Notes under the pieces: generated by a model
Told to the model about the DNA's origin: nothing
The model's input: only the letters and a program-made list of their open reading frames with translations
Database searches by the model: none
Made by a program: the position numbers and the translations under genes
Shown: one piece after another, positions 1 through 10,918 of the stretch
Numbering within the stretch: the stretch's first letter is position 1
Layout of the letters: each line of letters begins with the position of its first letter
From: Crotalaria pallida
Lineage: Eukaryota; Streptophyta; Magnoliopsida; Fabales; Fabaceae
Length of the DNA stretch: 64,000 nucleotides
Reading direction: 5' to 3'
Assembly (NCBI GenBank): GCA_037953625.1
Contig: CM075651.1
Span: forward strand, 126,198,501 to 126,262,500

Positions 1-849
1 TTGAGATCCTCTCAAGACTTGGATGAACCTAAGACCCACTTAGGTACACTTGGTTACCAACCAAGATTTTGGAACAAGATATGTAAGTGTATGTGGAGAA
101 ATACAACAAATGATTTCTACAACAATTAAGCACAATCTCTAACTCTTTGGACAAAATAATAACAATGAATGAATAGTTGAGTTAGAGAATTTTTCACTTG
201 AGAGAGAGAATGAGCAAAGAGAATATTAAGCTTGTGTCTTGTATGTTCTTCTTGTCTCTTGTTGTTAGTAGTACCAAGGCAATCAGATGGGATATATGGA
301 AGAGTAAATGAGAGAGTGAAACAAAGTTGAAAGTTCCATTTTTGCCCTCTTCCAACGGTTAAAAAATTTGTTGTCAGGATCAAAATACTCGAGTATTTTT
401 GACACTACTCGAGTCTTTTGCCCATCTTTCAATAGAAATGCCCATGTACTAAACTAACGGTCATATCTCTGATTTGAGGCAAAATACTCGAGTCTTTTGA
501 CACATAGATACTCGAGTCTTTTTCAGACTACTCGAGTCTTTTGCCCAGAGATGATAAAAATTAATTTTTTCTAAAATTAATTTCAATTCTCTTCTCAAGG
601 GATAATTTTATGTAATCCCAACCTTTTTCATGCATTAAAATTATTTATCCTAGGATGAGATTACTTCCTAAGCTACCCACTCTCAATTAAAGAAATAAAA
701 TTACCATTAAAATAAAAGAGAGATAGACTAGCTAATGGTGCACTTGATCTTTTTTAGTTGATGAGCTTGTATTCTTCCTTTAAATCATTGATCTAATTAT
801 ATTGTCATCATCAAAACTAAAACCACCTCATTGGAGACTTGATTCTACA
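1..849 (-). repeat. Copia-1 3' LTR (partial)
   Basis: Position 1 matches 9110 of the 5' LTR and the two run together to a shared end TTGATTCTACA (849 and 9986). The main difference is about 24 bp present only in the right copy, near 9604-9627. Five exact copies of the palindrome ACTCGAGT lie at 387, 407, 486, 510 and 530. About 700 bp of this LTR lies left of the window. Confidence 0.93.
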
Positions 850-863
850 ATCTCCCCCTTTTT
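850..863 (-). other. Polypurine tract of Copia-1
   Basis: On the minus strand this reads AAAAAGGGGGAGAT directly abutting the 3' LTR, the usual plus-strand priming site of copia elements. Confidence 0.85.
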
Positions 864-1434
864 GATGATGACAAAATAATTAAACCGTTCCATCACTTTT
901 GAGAGCTCCCCCTCAATATAGGAACCTATAAACCTGTCAATTCAGAGAATACCAAGCACAGCATAATATCATAATAATCATAGTCAAGTGCACAAAAAAA
1001 TTGGTATCAGAGCGAGAGCATATAAATTATCAGAGTAAAAAAAAATGTGCTTGTTCTTCTCATGCCTCTTTTCTCCCCCTTTTTGTCATAATAAAAAAAA
1101 ATCATTTGGAAACGGCGGAGGAGAGAAGAAGGATACCAATAACGAAAACTCCCCCTAAATATTAGCAAGATAAAAATCATGACTACTGGAGAACATAAAA
1201 CATGTATGAACCAAAGAAATCAGAGCATAAAATAAATCAAAGACACCAGATGATAAAATATCATAAAAACTTAATCAGAGTTTGAAACCAAAAGGTCAAC
1301 ACACAGATACTGATAAATACCCACACGGGGGTTACATAAAGCAACTAACTCCCAAGATAAAAACACTAAAAACTCCACGAAAAACATGATATAAAACATA
1401 AGAAAGCTGAAAAGTAGTGCAAAGTCCTTAAAGC
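864..1434 (-). other. Copia-1 3' untranslated region with extra polypurine-like runs
   Basis: No coding sequence is visible. Minus-strand G-runs of the GGGGGAG type recur at about 905-914, 1073-1085 and 1149-1157, as expected for the multiple polypurine tracts reported in Sireviruses. A primer-site-like TGGTATCAGAGC sits at 1002-1013 on the plus strand, opposite to the element's own orientation. Confidence 0.6.
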
Positions 1435-2706
1435 TCAAAACATGTCCGGCGCTGGAGGGTCATTAGAAGGCGGAGGAAAGAATCGGCCAAAAGCAGTCAT
1501 CATGTCATCAAACCGAGCATTCATCTGAGCTGAATGCTGGTCCAACCTAGAGTAGAGCATAGCTGACTGAACTCCCATTTGTGTCTTAAGCCTGCTAATA
1601 CTATCCTGCTGCTCAGACATCCGATGCTCGAGACTATCCATGCGACTATCGAAATGATCAAATCGAGCATCAAAGTGAGTCATATATCCCTGAAAGGCAG
1701 GATTTCTGAAATCGATATGATCAGCAGGATCATCCTCAGCAGCATCACCAGCAGCCTCGTCAAACCCAGCCTGCTCCTGAGCCAATTGCTCAGCATCCAC
1801 ACCTTGCTGAGCTGCAGCGTGCTCAGCTGCTGCCTGAGCCTCCATACCTGCCACCTCATCCTTCCAATAGTATCTACCACCATGCAGCCTCATATTCATA
1901 TGCCTAAGTATCCCATCATTAATCGCATGCAAGTCCTCCGAAGGATCAAAGGACTCCTCATCTGCAGGAATGGGCACATTAAAGTGCTGGAGGAGTCTGC
2001 CGACATGCATCGGATAAGGCAAACTCTGGGAAGCTTTGGAGCTCCCTGTCTTCGCCATCCGAAAGAGAATGATAGTAGCCCAATTTAGCAAATTGTCATT
2101 TAGAATGGCATCCATAATTCTTAGCTCTAATTGGGTTGGCTTGGAGTAGTTTGGAGAGGTTTGGGGCACAAGTTGGTGAGACACAATGTAATGAAGGATT
2201 CGGTTGGGTGTAGTCATTGTAACAGCTTTCTTCTCGTTTCCGGTATATCTACGATCGGGGCGAAGTAAGTTTCTAAAAATAGCATCAGTATCAGCAGTGT
2301 AATTGTTCGTCCCCGTTCGTGACATACCAAAAACAGTCTCTAGGTCCCTAGGGCGAATCGGAAATTGAGTACCCTTTACACATGATTCGTACCTAGATTT
2401 GTCAACATACCTAATGTTTGCATAAAATTGGCGAACTAGCCTAAGGTATATAGGACCATGAAAGGATATGAAAGGCATAAGTTTTTGGTCTCTATGTTTT
2501 TGCACAAAGTAAAAGCCATTACCCTCAAGAAAACTCTCCGTAGTCCAACTCTAAACACCATAGGTATGAGACACAAAAAGGGCTTCCCTCCTAGCACACT
2601 CTGCAGCAGAAAAGAAGTCATCTTCCTCCGATGAAGATGAAGAAGGTGAAGGAGTGGGCTCCCTCCTTTGCTTCCTTGGGCGTTTTGGACCTCTAGAAGT
2701 AGACAT
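1435..2706 (-). pseudogene. Env-position ORF of Copia-1 with plant transposon protein domain, one internal stop
   Basis: The frame opens at ATG 2704-2706 and runs 424 codons with a single in-frame TAG at about codon 52, after which it stays open for over 350 codons. The N-terminus is basic, then serine-rich and acidic (KRPRKQRR, then a Ser run and EEDD), like a nuclear-localised tail. The middle (IYLRLVRQFYANIRYVD) resembles the 'putative plant transposon protein' domain common in legume retroelements. The C-terminus has heptad-like repeats (FDHFDSRMDSLEHRMSEQQD) that suggest a coiled coil, then a proline-rich end. I see no signal peptide or membrane segment, so calling it an envelope gene rests on position only. 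Its role is unknown. Confidence 0.65.
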
Positions 2707-3514
2707 TTGCACAAATTTGGAAGAAAAATTGATGAATTTTGGGTGATTGGGAGTTAGGGTTTGAAAAGGGGGTTTTGAATTAAAAGGTGAAAAAGAGAGA
2801 TTTGAAGTAAAACAAGGGTTGAATAATGATTAGAAGATGATTTTGAGTTGAAATATGTGAAAAATTTGAGTTGAAAACGGTTTTTATTTGTCAGTAAGAG
2901 GTCGAGAGGACTTGAGTGAGGAGAAGAGAGGTCGTGAAAAATGAGGAGAAAACACGCTGCAACAGCTTAAGAACTGATCGATTTACTCGAGTGTTTTGAA
3001 AAACACTCTAGTGTTCTAAGGAAATGACTCGAGTCTTCAGGAAAGGACTCGAGTAATTTGCCTAGCCCGAAAGTTCAAATTCTCAGGTCTGAAATTTACT
3101 CGAGTGAACTGAAATTTACTATAGTGTTTTGGGTTACCTGAAACCATGCAAATTTGAGAAGCACGAATCACTCGAGTATAGCTTAAAAGACTCGAGTAAA
3201 GTGAAAAATACTCGAGTGAAATTGAAAAGACTCGAGTGAATTCGTCAGACATGCCCAAAAAAATTTTCTAATTAAAACTGATTTAAATTGGAATTAAAAT
3301 ACTCGAGTGAATTTATCAGACAGACAGTTTTAGATACATTTTGAACACCTTTGCACAAAACTAACACAATGAACATCAACACAAACTTGGAATTAAAATC
3401 ACTCACAATCAAAATCATATATTTCACAACATCTCAAGGTCCAATTGTTCATCAAGCATCAATGCACATTTAATTAGACATACTTGGTGATTTTTCAACA
3501 AAAACACAAATCAA
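2707..3514 (-). repeat. Non-coding spacer with ACTCGAGT cluster
   Basis: This gap between pol and the last ORF has no convincing frame. From about 2980 to 3310 it holds nine exact ACTCGAGT palindromes plus degenerate ones such as ACTCTAGT, spaced roughly 15-40 bp. The same motif fills the LTRs of this element. Confidence 0.7.
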
Positions 3515-5300
3515 TTAGCTAATGCTTGACTCATCTAAAATTCCAAGTTCCCTTCTTATGTGATAGAAGGTATCTCTTGGCAATGGTTTTGTAAAAATAT
3601 CGGCTAATTGACTTGATATGCTAACAAATTCTATAGTACAATCACCTTTTTGCACATGATCTCTAAGAAAATGATGTCTAATTTCAATATGCTTGGTTCT
3701 TGAGTGATAAACCGGATTCTTAGTTAAGTGTATGGCACTCGTATTATCGCATTTAATAGGGAAACTTTCTAGCTTTAAACCAAAATCCGATAGTTGTTGT
3801 TTCATCCATAATAGTTGAGCACAACAACTTCCGGCGGCGATATATTCCGCTTCGGCGGTTAAAAGAGCAACACAAGCTTGCTTTTTAGAAAACCATGACA
3901 CTAGTGAACTTCCCAATAAATGACAAGTACCACTAGTGCTTTTACGATCAAGCTTGCATCCCGTAAAATCGGAATCCAAGTAACCAACTAAACTAAGATT
4001 TGCATCACAAGGATACCATAATCCGGTATTTATTGTTCCTTTAAGATATTTAAATATATGTTTAACCGCGGATAGGTGTGATTCTTTAGGATTAGCTTGA
4101 AATCGAGCACACATGCATACACTAAACATAATATCCGGTCTAGATGCAGTGAGATATAGGAGACTACCTATCATGCCCCTATATTTACTAACATCAACCG
4201 GGGTACCTTGTTCATCCTTGTCTAGGTAGAATGAAGTGCTCATTGGAGTGTAGGCCTCCTTGCATTTGTCCAATCCAAAATTCTCAAGGAGCTCTTTGCA
4301 ATATTTTCCTTGATGCACAAAAATCCCCTCCTTGACTTGCTTGATTTGAAGTCCTAGGAAGAACTTGAGCTCTCCCATCATAGACATCTCAAATTCCTTT
4401 TTCATCAAATTAGAAAACTTTCTACAAAGAAACTCGTTAGTGGCACCAAAGATAATATCATCAACATAAATTTGCACTAACAATGTGTCTTCTTTAGTTT
4501 TATAAATGAATAGGGTATTATCAACTTTTCCCCTTTGAAAGTCATTTTCTAATAAGAAGGAACTTAATCGATCATACCAAGCTCTAGGAGCTTGTTTCAA
4601 TCCATAAAGTGCCTTTTTCAATTTGCAAACATGATTTGGAAATTCATGACTTTCAAAACCGGGAGGTTGCTTAACATACACCTCTTCATTTATAAAACCA
4701 TTTAAGAAAGCACTCTTAACATCCATTTGGTAAAGAGTGAATTTCATAATTGATGCAAAAGCAAGCAAAATTCGGATTGCCTCAAGTCGTGCAACCGGAG
4801 CAAAGGTTTCATCATAATCGATACCTTCCTCTTGGTTGTACCCTTGAGCTACTAATCTCGCTTTGTTTCTTATAATCAATCCGGATTCATCAAGTTTATT
4901 TCTATAAATCCATTTTGTGCCGATTATGGTATGATCATCGGGTTGAGGGACTAAGTCCCACACATCATTTCTAGTAAATTGATTTAGCTCTTCTTGCATA
5001 GCCATAACCCAATGTTCATCCTTAATTGCCGTTTTAATGGAATCCGGTTCAATTTGAGAAACAAATGAGACAAAATGACAAATATTAAGAATAGACCTAC
5101 GGGTTAATACTCCCTTTGAGATATCTCCTATGACTTTGTCAATAGGATGAGCTTTTACCATTTTCCAAGCCGGAGCAAGTTCTTCTTTGACTTCTCCATC
5201 ATCTTTTAAAACCTCCTTCTCTTTTTCTTCTTTTGAAAACTCAAAACCTTCATCACAAACATCACTCAAAGCACCATCTTCTTTCGAAGACTCATTAAAA
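3515..5300 (-). pseudogene. Copia-1 reverse transcriptase and RNase H (pol 3' part)
   Basis: This open frame encodes the copia-type RT (RVT_2) and RNase H that copy element RNA into DNA. The N-terminal part has WVMAMQEELNQFTRNDVWDL, then the catalytic YVDDIIFGA near 4450-4475. RNase H follows with DSDFTGCKLDRKSTSG and TAEAEYIAAGSC, ending in TKHIEIRHHFLRDHV and ADIFTKPLPRD. The domain set is complete. The frame is cut off from integrase by a one-base loss in an A-run at 5297-5300 (plus-strand view): the upstream frame ends at 5266 while homologous sequence continues here. The defect blocks a full polyprotein unless frameshifting occurs. Confidence 0.9.
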
Positions 5301-6570
5301 CAACATGAATAGATTCTTCAATAGTCATAGTTCTTTTGGTAAAAATTCTATATGCTTTACTATGTGAAGAATAACCCAAAAATATTCCCTCATCGGATTT
5401 GGAGTCAAATTTTCCAAGATGATCTTTTCCATTGTTTAACACATAAACTTTGCATCCAAAAACATGAAAGTGAGATATATTTGGTTTTCTTCCTTTGTAA
5501 AGCTCATAGGGGGTTTTCTTGAGCATGGGCCTAATTAAAATTCTATTCATGACATAACAAGCCGTATTAACGGCATCGATCCAAAAATAATGAGGTACTT
5601 GAGAATCATTTAGCATGGTTCTTGCAAGTTCCTCTAGCACCCTATTTTTCCCTTCTACCACTCCATTTTGTTCCGGAGTTCTTGGTGCGGAGTATTGGTG
5701 CTCAATACCATGTTTATCACAAAATCTATCAAATTTGTAATTTTCAAATTCACCACCATGATCGGTTCTAATAATAATCACTTTTTGGTTTACTTGGTTT
5801 TGCACAAGTTTAACATGGCGTTTAAAGGATTTGTAGGTCTCACTCTTTGCACTTAAGAATAATGTCCATGTAAATCTAGAAAAGTCATCAACAATTACCA
5901 AGCCATAATAGTTGCCACCAAAGCTTTTCACTTGAGAAGGTCCAAACAAGTCCATATGAAGAATTTCTAATGGTCTTGTTGTGGACACATCATTTTTAGA
6001 TCCAAAATGATTTTTGGTGTGTTTGCACTTCTTACAAGGGGTGCAATAACCTTCAATTTTAAAATTTAGCTTTGGTAATCCAATTACTAAGTCTTTTGAT
6101 TGTAGTTTCTTTAATTGATTTACATTAATGTGAGCGGTCCTACGGTGCCATAACCAAGTGTCACTCTCTTTGCTAACTAGACAAGTAGAAACCAAAGAGG
6201 TGATATTGTTCAATTCAACCAAGTAAGTATTATTAGACCTTTTGCCAACAAATTTGATAGATTCATCTTTGTCACTTTTTATGAGACATTGGGTAGAGGT
6301 AAATAATACATGGTTACCAATATCACATAATTGACTAATGCTCAAAATATTGTGTTCTAATCCTTGAACATAAAGTACATTATCAATAACCAAGTTGGAA
6401 GAATTACCGACTTTACCAATACCAAGAATTTTCCCTTTGTTGTTGTCTCCATAAGTGACATATCCACCTTCTTGAGGAGTAAGCTCTATGAAGTTCCGCT
6501 TATCTCCCGTCATGTGCCTTGAACATCCACTATCAAGATACCAGAGTTTATTTTCCGTTCTAAGGCACAC
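5266..6570 (-). pseudogene. Copia-1 protease and integrase (pol 5' part)
   Basis: The frame starts with the aspartic protease end WYLDSGCSRHMTGDK, then GAG-pre-integrase with the HHCC zinc site (WHRRTAHINVNQLKKLQ, CTPCKKC), then the integrase core with HMDLFGPS, RTDHGGEFEN and EQNGVVEGKNR supplying the D,D,E residues. Protease matures the polyprotein and integrase inserts the cDNA. The last 12 or so residues are out of frame after a one-base loss at 5297-5300. It is in a different frame from gag, which ends at 6584; Copia-2 fuses gag and protease in one frame, so this junction probably also carries an indel. Confidence 0.88.
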
Positions 6571-6583
6571 CTACAAGAAAAAA

Positions 6584-8347
6584 TTATTTGCTCATTTTGG
6601 GTACCCAAATTATGTTGGGTCCCTTTGGGTTAGCTTTAGGTTTTGCTTCCTTCTCAATCCAAACATAAGTGCTCTTTTTAATTTCAAAGTTCTTTATGTG
6701 GCACCTATTGTTTGTATGTCCAAATTTTCCACAATAAAAGCAAGTTGGTTTCTTTGTAAAATCAAATTTAGAAAATGAACCAACCACTTTATTGTTCTTT
6801 TTCTTGTGGACATAACCTAAACCGGTTTTGTTTGAATTGTTCCTTTGTGAACTAAGTAACCGATCTAGGTTCCTATCACTATTGGAGAGTGTGTTGAGTT
6901 TGTTTTTCAAATCTTTAACTTCATTTTCAAGTTCACAACACTTCTCACAATGTGTGATAGATTCCTTAGGATGTGCACAATCACAAACATGACTAGAGTT
7001 AACAAGTTCTAAGGATGCATTTTGGAGTTTCAAGTCATTTATATATTTTTCCAATTCATTAATTTCCTTTTGATACTCCAAGATTTTCTTTCCTTTTTCC
7101 TTGTTAACTTTAGCTAATTTTTCAAATTGTGTTAACATTTCATTATACTCATTGAGCAAGTCATCATAAGGAATAGTGAAAGAGGAAGAGCTAGAACTTT
7201 GAGATGATACCTCATCCTCACTTTCGCCATTTGCATTTGAGGCTTCATTGTTGCTCCTAGCCATGAGACAAAGATTTGCAACTTCGTCATCCGAGCTACT
7301 TGATGAGGATTTTGCATCCTTCTCTGGTGCATCCCAAACAATGTAAGCTCTCTTGCCTTTGCCCTCTTGGGTCTTCTTTTCACTCTTTCTCAAGTATGTG
7401 GGACATTCCATCTTGATATGTCCAATGCCTCCACATTCATGGCATTTTACTCCATCACTTGAGCTCTTGTTCTTTGATTTGTGCTCCTTGGGTCTTTTGT
7501 CTCTTGATGATGAACCACCCTTTTTACCCTTGAGGAATTTATTGAATCTTTTTGCAAATAATCCAACTTCTTCCTCATTGAGTGCATGATCGGAGTTCTC
7601 ACTTGTAGAGTCATCTTCAACCTCTTTTGAGACTTTGGTTGAGGCCTTGAGAGAGATGCTCTTCTTATTTTTGTCCAACTCCTCATGTGAGCTAAGTCTT
7701 GATAGCTCTATCTCATGTTCTTTAAGCTTCCTAAACAAGGTGGCCAAGTCCATAGTGTTCAAATCCTTGGACTCCTTGATGGCGGTCACCTTTGGTTGCC
7801 ATTTTCTATCAAGACATCTCAAAATTTTGTGAGTAGTTTCACCATCACGAAATTGCTTTCCTAGAGAAATCAAGTGACTAATGATATGTGAAAATCTCTT
7901 TTGTAAGTCATCAATAGATTCATTAGGGAACATGTGAAATAATTCATACTCATGAGTTAACGAATTTAATCTTGCATTTCTTACTTCACTTGTTCCTTCA
8001 TGAGTGACTTCCAAAGTTTCCCACATTTCCTTAGCCGACTTGCATTGAGAAACTCGATAAAATTCATCATGGGACAAGGCGGAGAAGATGATGTTTTTAG
8101 CTTTTAAATCAAAAGATACTTTCTTTTTATCATCATCACTCCAACTTTTCCTAGGAATTTCAACGATTTCTCCATTTATCATATGTCTAGGAATATATGG
8201 ACCATCTTCTATTGCATCCCAAATATCGGTATCTATTGCTTCAATAAAAACTCTCATCCGAACCTTCCAATAAGCATACCCTTCACCATTGAAGAATGGA
8301 GGGCGGTTTATTGAAGAGGATCCTTCTTGGTGATTGCTAGAGCCCAT
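6584..8347 (-). CDS. gag: Copia-1 gag (nucleocapsid polyprotein)
   Basis: The ATG at 8345-8347 starts MGSSNHQEGSSS and the frame is open for about 587 residues. It packages element RNA in cytoplasmic particles. The N-terminal motif FNGEGYAYWKVRMRVFIEA belongs to the copia gag N-domain; a UBN2-type gag domain follows. Two CCHC zinc knuckles are visible: CHECGGIGHIKMEC in the middle and CFYCGKFGHTNNRC near the C-terminus. Between them are acidic serine runs and a predicted coiled coil (EYQKEINELEKYINDLKLQ). Two knuckles and a long coiled-coil gag fit Sireviruses. It ends in IIWVPKMSK just before protease. Confidence 0.92.
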   Translation of the reverse strand: MGSSNHQEGSSSINRPPFFNGEGYAYWKVRMRVFIEAIDTDIWDAIEDGPYIPRHMINGEIVEIPRKSWSDDDKKKVSFDLKAKNIIFSALSHDEFYRVSQCKSAKEMWETLEVTHEGTSEVRNARLNSLTHEYELFHMFPNESIDDLQKRFSHIISHLISLGKQFRDGETTHKILRCLDRKWQPKVTAIKESKDLNTMDLATLFRKLKEHEIELSRLSSHEELDKNKKSISLKASTKVSKEVEDDSTSENSDHALNEEEVGLFAKRFNKFLKGKKGGSSSRDKRPKEHKSKNKSSSDGVKCHECGGIGHIKMECPTYLRKSEKKTQEGKGKRAYIVWDAPEKDAKSSSSSSDDEVANLCLMARSNNEASNANGESEDEVSSQSSSSSSFTIPYDDLLNEYNEMLTQFEKLAKVNKEKGKKILEYQKEINELEKYINDLKLQNASLELVNSSHVCDCAHPKESITHCEKCCELENEVKDLKNKLNTLSNSDRNLDRLLSSQRNNSNKTGLGYVHKKKNNKVVGSFSKFDFTKKPTCFYCGKFGHTNNRCHIKNFEIKKSTYVWIEKEAKPKANPKGPNIIWVPKMSK

Positions 8348-8399
8348 AGTTTCCAAAGGATCTTTTCGAAAAAGCTTTTACCCTCGATCTTTCGACCGA

Positions 8400-8411
8400 G
8401 CTCTGATACCA
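8400..8411 (-). other. Primer binding site of Copia-1
   Basis: On the minus strand this reads TGGTATCAGAGC, complementary to the 3' end of plant initiator methionine tRNA, two bases inside the 5' LTR (8414). It fixes the element's direction. Confidence 0.9.
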
Positions 8412-8413
8412 CT

Positions 8414-9986
8414 TGTTGGAAACCAACAAGCGGGCTTAGCAATTACTAGGGGGGGTGAATAGTAATCTGAATGCAACAGTGACTAATTTTCGAATGCAAT
8501 TAGAGTATAATTGATTTTGTGCAAGTTTTTCTGAAACAGAACAAAAACACTCGAGTCTTTTTCAGACTACTCGAGTAAAATAGCAAGAACACTCGAGTAT
8601 TCTGAAGAACACTCGAGTAAATCGTGCAGAGTGCAGAAAACAGTTTTTGTGAAATTTGCACTTTAAATCAATACGAATAAAACTAGTCCAGAGCAGATTA
8701 ATAGATGAGTAGAAAGCAATTAAATAAAGCTATAACAACTTAAAAACAACCTAATTGCTGCGGAATTACTACTCTAATTAAAAAGCCCCTTTTGAGAAAC
8801 TTAGGTTTGGTTTTTACTTGAAAGTAAAGAAAGCAATAGAAAGAGGACACCACCAATTTTATACTGGTTCACTCTCTATCAAGAGAGCTAATCCAGTCCC
8901 CCTAAGAACCTTAGGAGTGTCTACTAAAATCAAATTGTTAGAAATATTACAAGGGATATTGAGATGCCTCACTCAACCTAACCCTTCCAAGAATGTACCA
9001 AACTCTTGAATTTCTACCCCAATTTGATGTTGGTGATGAAGACTCTTTCTTCTTAAGCTCCTTGAAACCTTCAAGAGCTCCACCAAGCTAAGAACCTCTT
9101 AGACTTTGCTTGAGAACCTCTCAAGACTTGGATGAACCTAAGACCCACTTAGGTACACTTGGTTACCAACCAAGATTTTGGAACAAGATATGTAAGTGTA
9201 TGTGGAGAAATACAACAAATGATTTCTACAACAATTAAGCACAATCTCTAACTCTTTGGACAAAATAATAACAATGAATGAATAGTTGAGTTAGAGAATT
9301 TTTCACTTGAGAGAGAGAATGAGCAAAGAGAATATTAAGCTTGTGTCTTGTATGTTCTTCTTGTCTCTTGTTGTTAGTAGTACCAAGGCAATCAGATGGG
9401 ATATATGGAAGAGTAAATGAGAGAGTGAAACAAAGTTGAAAGTTCCATTTTTGCCCTCTTCCAACGGTTAAAAAATTTGCTGTCAGGACCAAAATACTCG
9501 AGTATTTTTGACACTACTCGAGTCTTTTGCCCATCTTTCAATAGAAATGCCCATGTACTAAACTAACGGTCATATCTCTGATTTGAGGCAAAATACTTGA
9601 GTCTTTTGGAAATTACTCGAGTCTTTTGACACATAGATACTCGAGTCTTTTTCAGACTACTCGAGTCTTTTGCCCAGAGATGATAAAAATTAAGTTTTTC
9701 TAAAATTAATTTCAATTCTCTTCTCAAGGGATAATTTTATGTAATCCCAACCTTTTTCATGCATTAAAATTATTTATCCTAGGATGAGATTACTTCCTAA
9801 GCGGCTAAGCTACCCACTCTCAATTAAAGAAATAAAATTACAATTAAAATAAAAGAGAGAAAGACTAGCTAATGGTTCACTTGATCTTCTTTAGTTGATG
9901 AGCTTGTATTCTTCCTTTAAATCATTGATCTAATTATATTGTCATCATCAAAACTAAAACCACCTCATTGGAGACTTGATTCTACA
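8414..9986 (-). repeat. Copia-1 5' LTR (complete, 1573 bp)
   Basis: In plus-strand view the LTR begins TGTTGGAAACC and ends GATTCTACA, giving canonical TG...CA ends. Nine exact ACTCGAGT palindromes form two clusters, at about 8545-8625 and 9494-9668. The inner ~880 bp match the partial 3' LTR. Confidence 0.92.
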
Positions 9987-10918
9987 AAATGACTCAACCA
10001 TATTATGAGGATATTTTAGGAATGATTGTATTGCGAATAGAAAGTTAGTTAATTTTTGCTTATATTAGTGAAATATCTTTTTTTCTTATAAATGAGACCG
10101 GAGGGAGTAAATATTATTTCCTCAAGTCTTAAATATAAGCACATTTTTAACATTTTTACTTGGTTCTTAATATAAGCTCTATTTGTCATTTCCAATGACA
10201 TTAATTACTTATTTTTAACAAACACCCTTATTTACTTCTTAAATTAAGTTACGATATGACTGATAATATGTCACGTCACTTTTCCAACATCGAAAAGTGA
10301 AGTGCTATATAGTGTCTCGTAACATCATATATTCTTTCATTAAAATTTTTTTTTACTTTATAAATTTTTAAATATTTGATTTTAAATTATTTTTTTAAAT
10401 AATTTAAATTATTAAAGATTTGATTCTCGTAACATCACATATTCTTTCATTAAAGATTTGATTCTCGTAACATCATATGCAAATTATTATTTTTTTAATT
10501 ATTAAAGATTTGATTTTCTTTTTAAAAAAAATATGACTTTTAATTGTTTTTAATAAACTTGAATTTTTTTTAATTTAAAAAATTTCAGTTATATCATCTG
10601 ACATCTTATCTATCGTTGTGGTGAAGGTTGCTTGGTATTTCATTGGTTATATCATTACTTAAGTAACGATATAATTATTTTTCAAAAATTGAAAAAGTTT
10701 AGGGACCAAAACCATCGAAAAACTGTCAAGAACCAATTTAGAAAAAGCACCTAAGTTCATGGACTAAAAAATTAAATACTTTTTTTTTAATTTATTAAAA
10801 GAAATGATTTTATTTAAATAAAACGATTTTTAATTAATTTTAATAAATTTGATTTTTTTTTAATTTAAAAAATTCACGTGACATCATCTGATATGTTATA
10901 TATCAATGTGGTGGAGGT
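9987..10918. other. Intergenic AT-rich DNA with MITE debris
   Basis: No gene is visible. GGAGGGAGTA near 10098-10107 matches the end of Stowaway-like 'CTCCCTCCGTCCC' elements. From about 10255 to 10770 there is a degraded copy of the long-TIR MITE seen intact at 32210-32690, shown by phrases such as AAGTTTAGGGACCAAAA and CACCTAAGTTCATGGACT. A further copy begins near 10790 and is split by LTR-1. Confidence 0.5.

Larger units (their letters stand above)
1..9986 (-). mobile_element. Copia-1: Sirevirus-like Ty1/copia retrotransposon, 3' end cut by window
   Basis: The element reads on the minus strand: 5' LTR (8414-9986), primer site, gag, protease-integrase, RT-RNase H, an extra ORF after pol, polypurine tract and 3' LTR (1-849, incomplete). 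The gene order PR-INT-RT-RH is that of Ty1/copia. A long gag with two zinc knuckles, an additional ORF between pol and the 3' LTR, and several polypurine-like runs are features of the Sirevirus (SIRE/Maximus) lineage. One pol frameshift and one stop in the last ORF make this copy unlikely to be autonomous, but decay is slight, so insertion is probably recent. The left target duplication lies outside the window; the right flank begins AAATG. Confidence 0.93.

Noticed and set aside
1002..1013. tRNA gene
   Set aside because: Only the 12-nt primer-site match is present, with no tRNA fold around it.
1579..2088. 169-codon plus-strand ORF
   Set aside because: Antisense shadow of the env-position ORF, with no motif of its own.
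6560..6583. Splice acceptor TTTTTTCTTGTAG at the gag-protease junction of Copia-1
   Set aside because: It looks good in isolation, but no matching donor was found and Copia-2 reads through in frame, so an indel is the simpler explanation.
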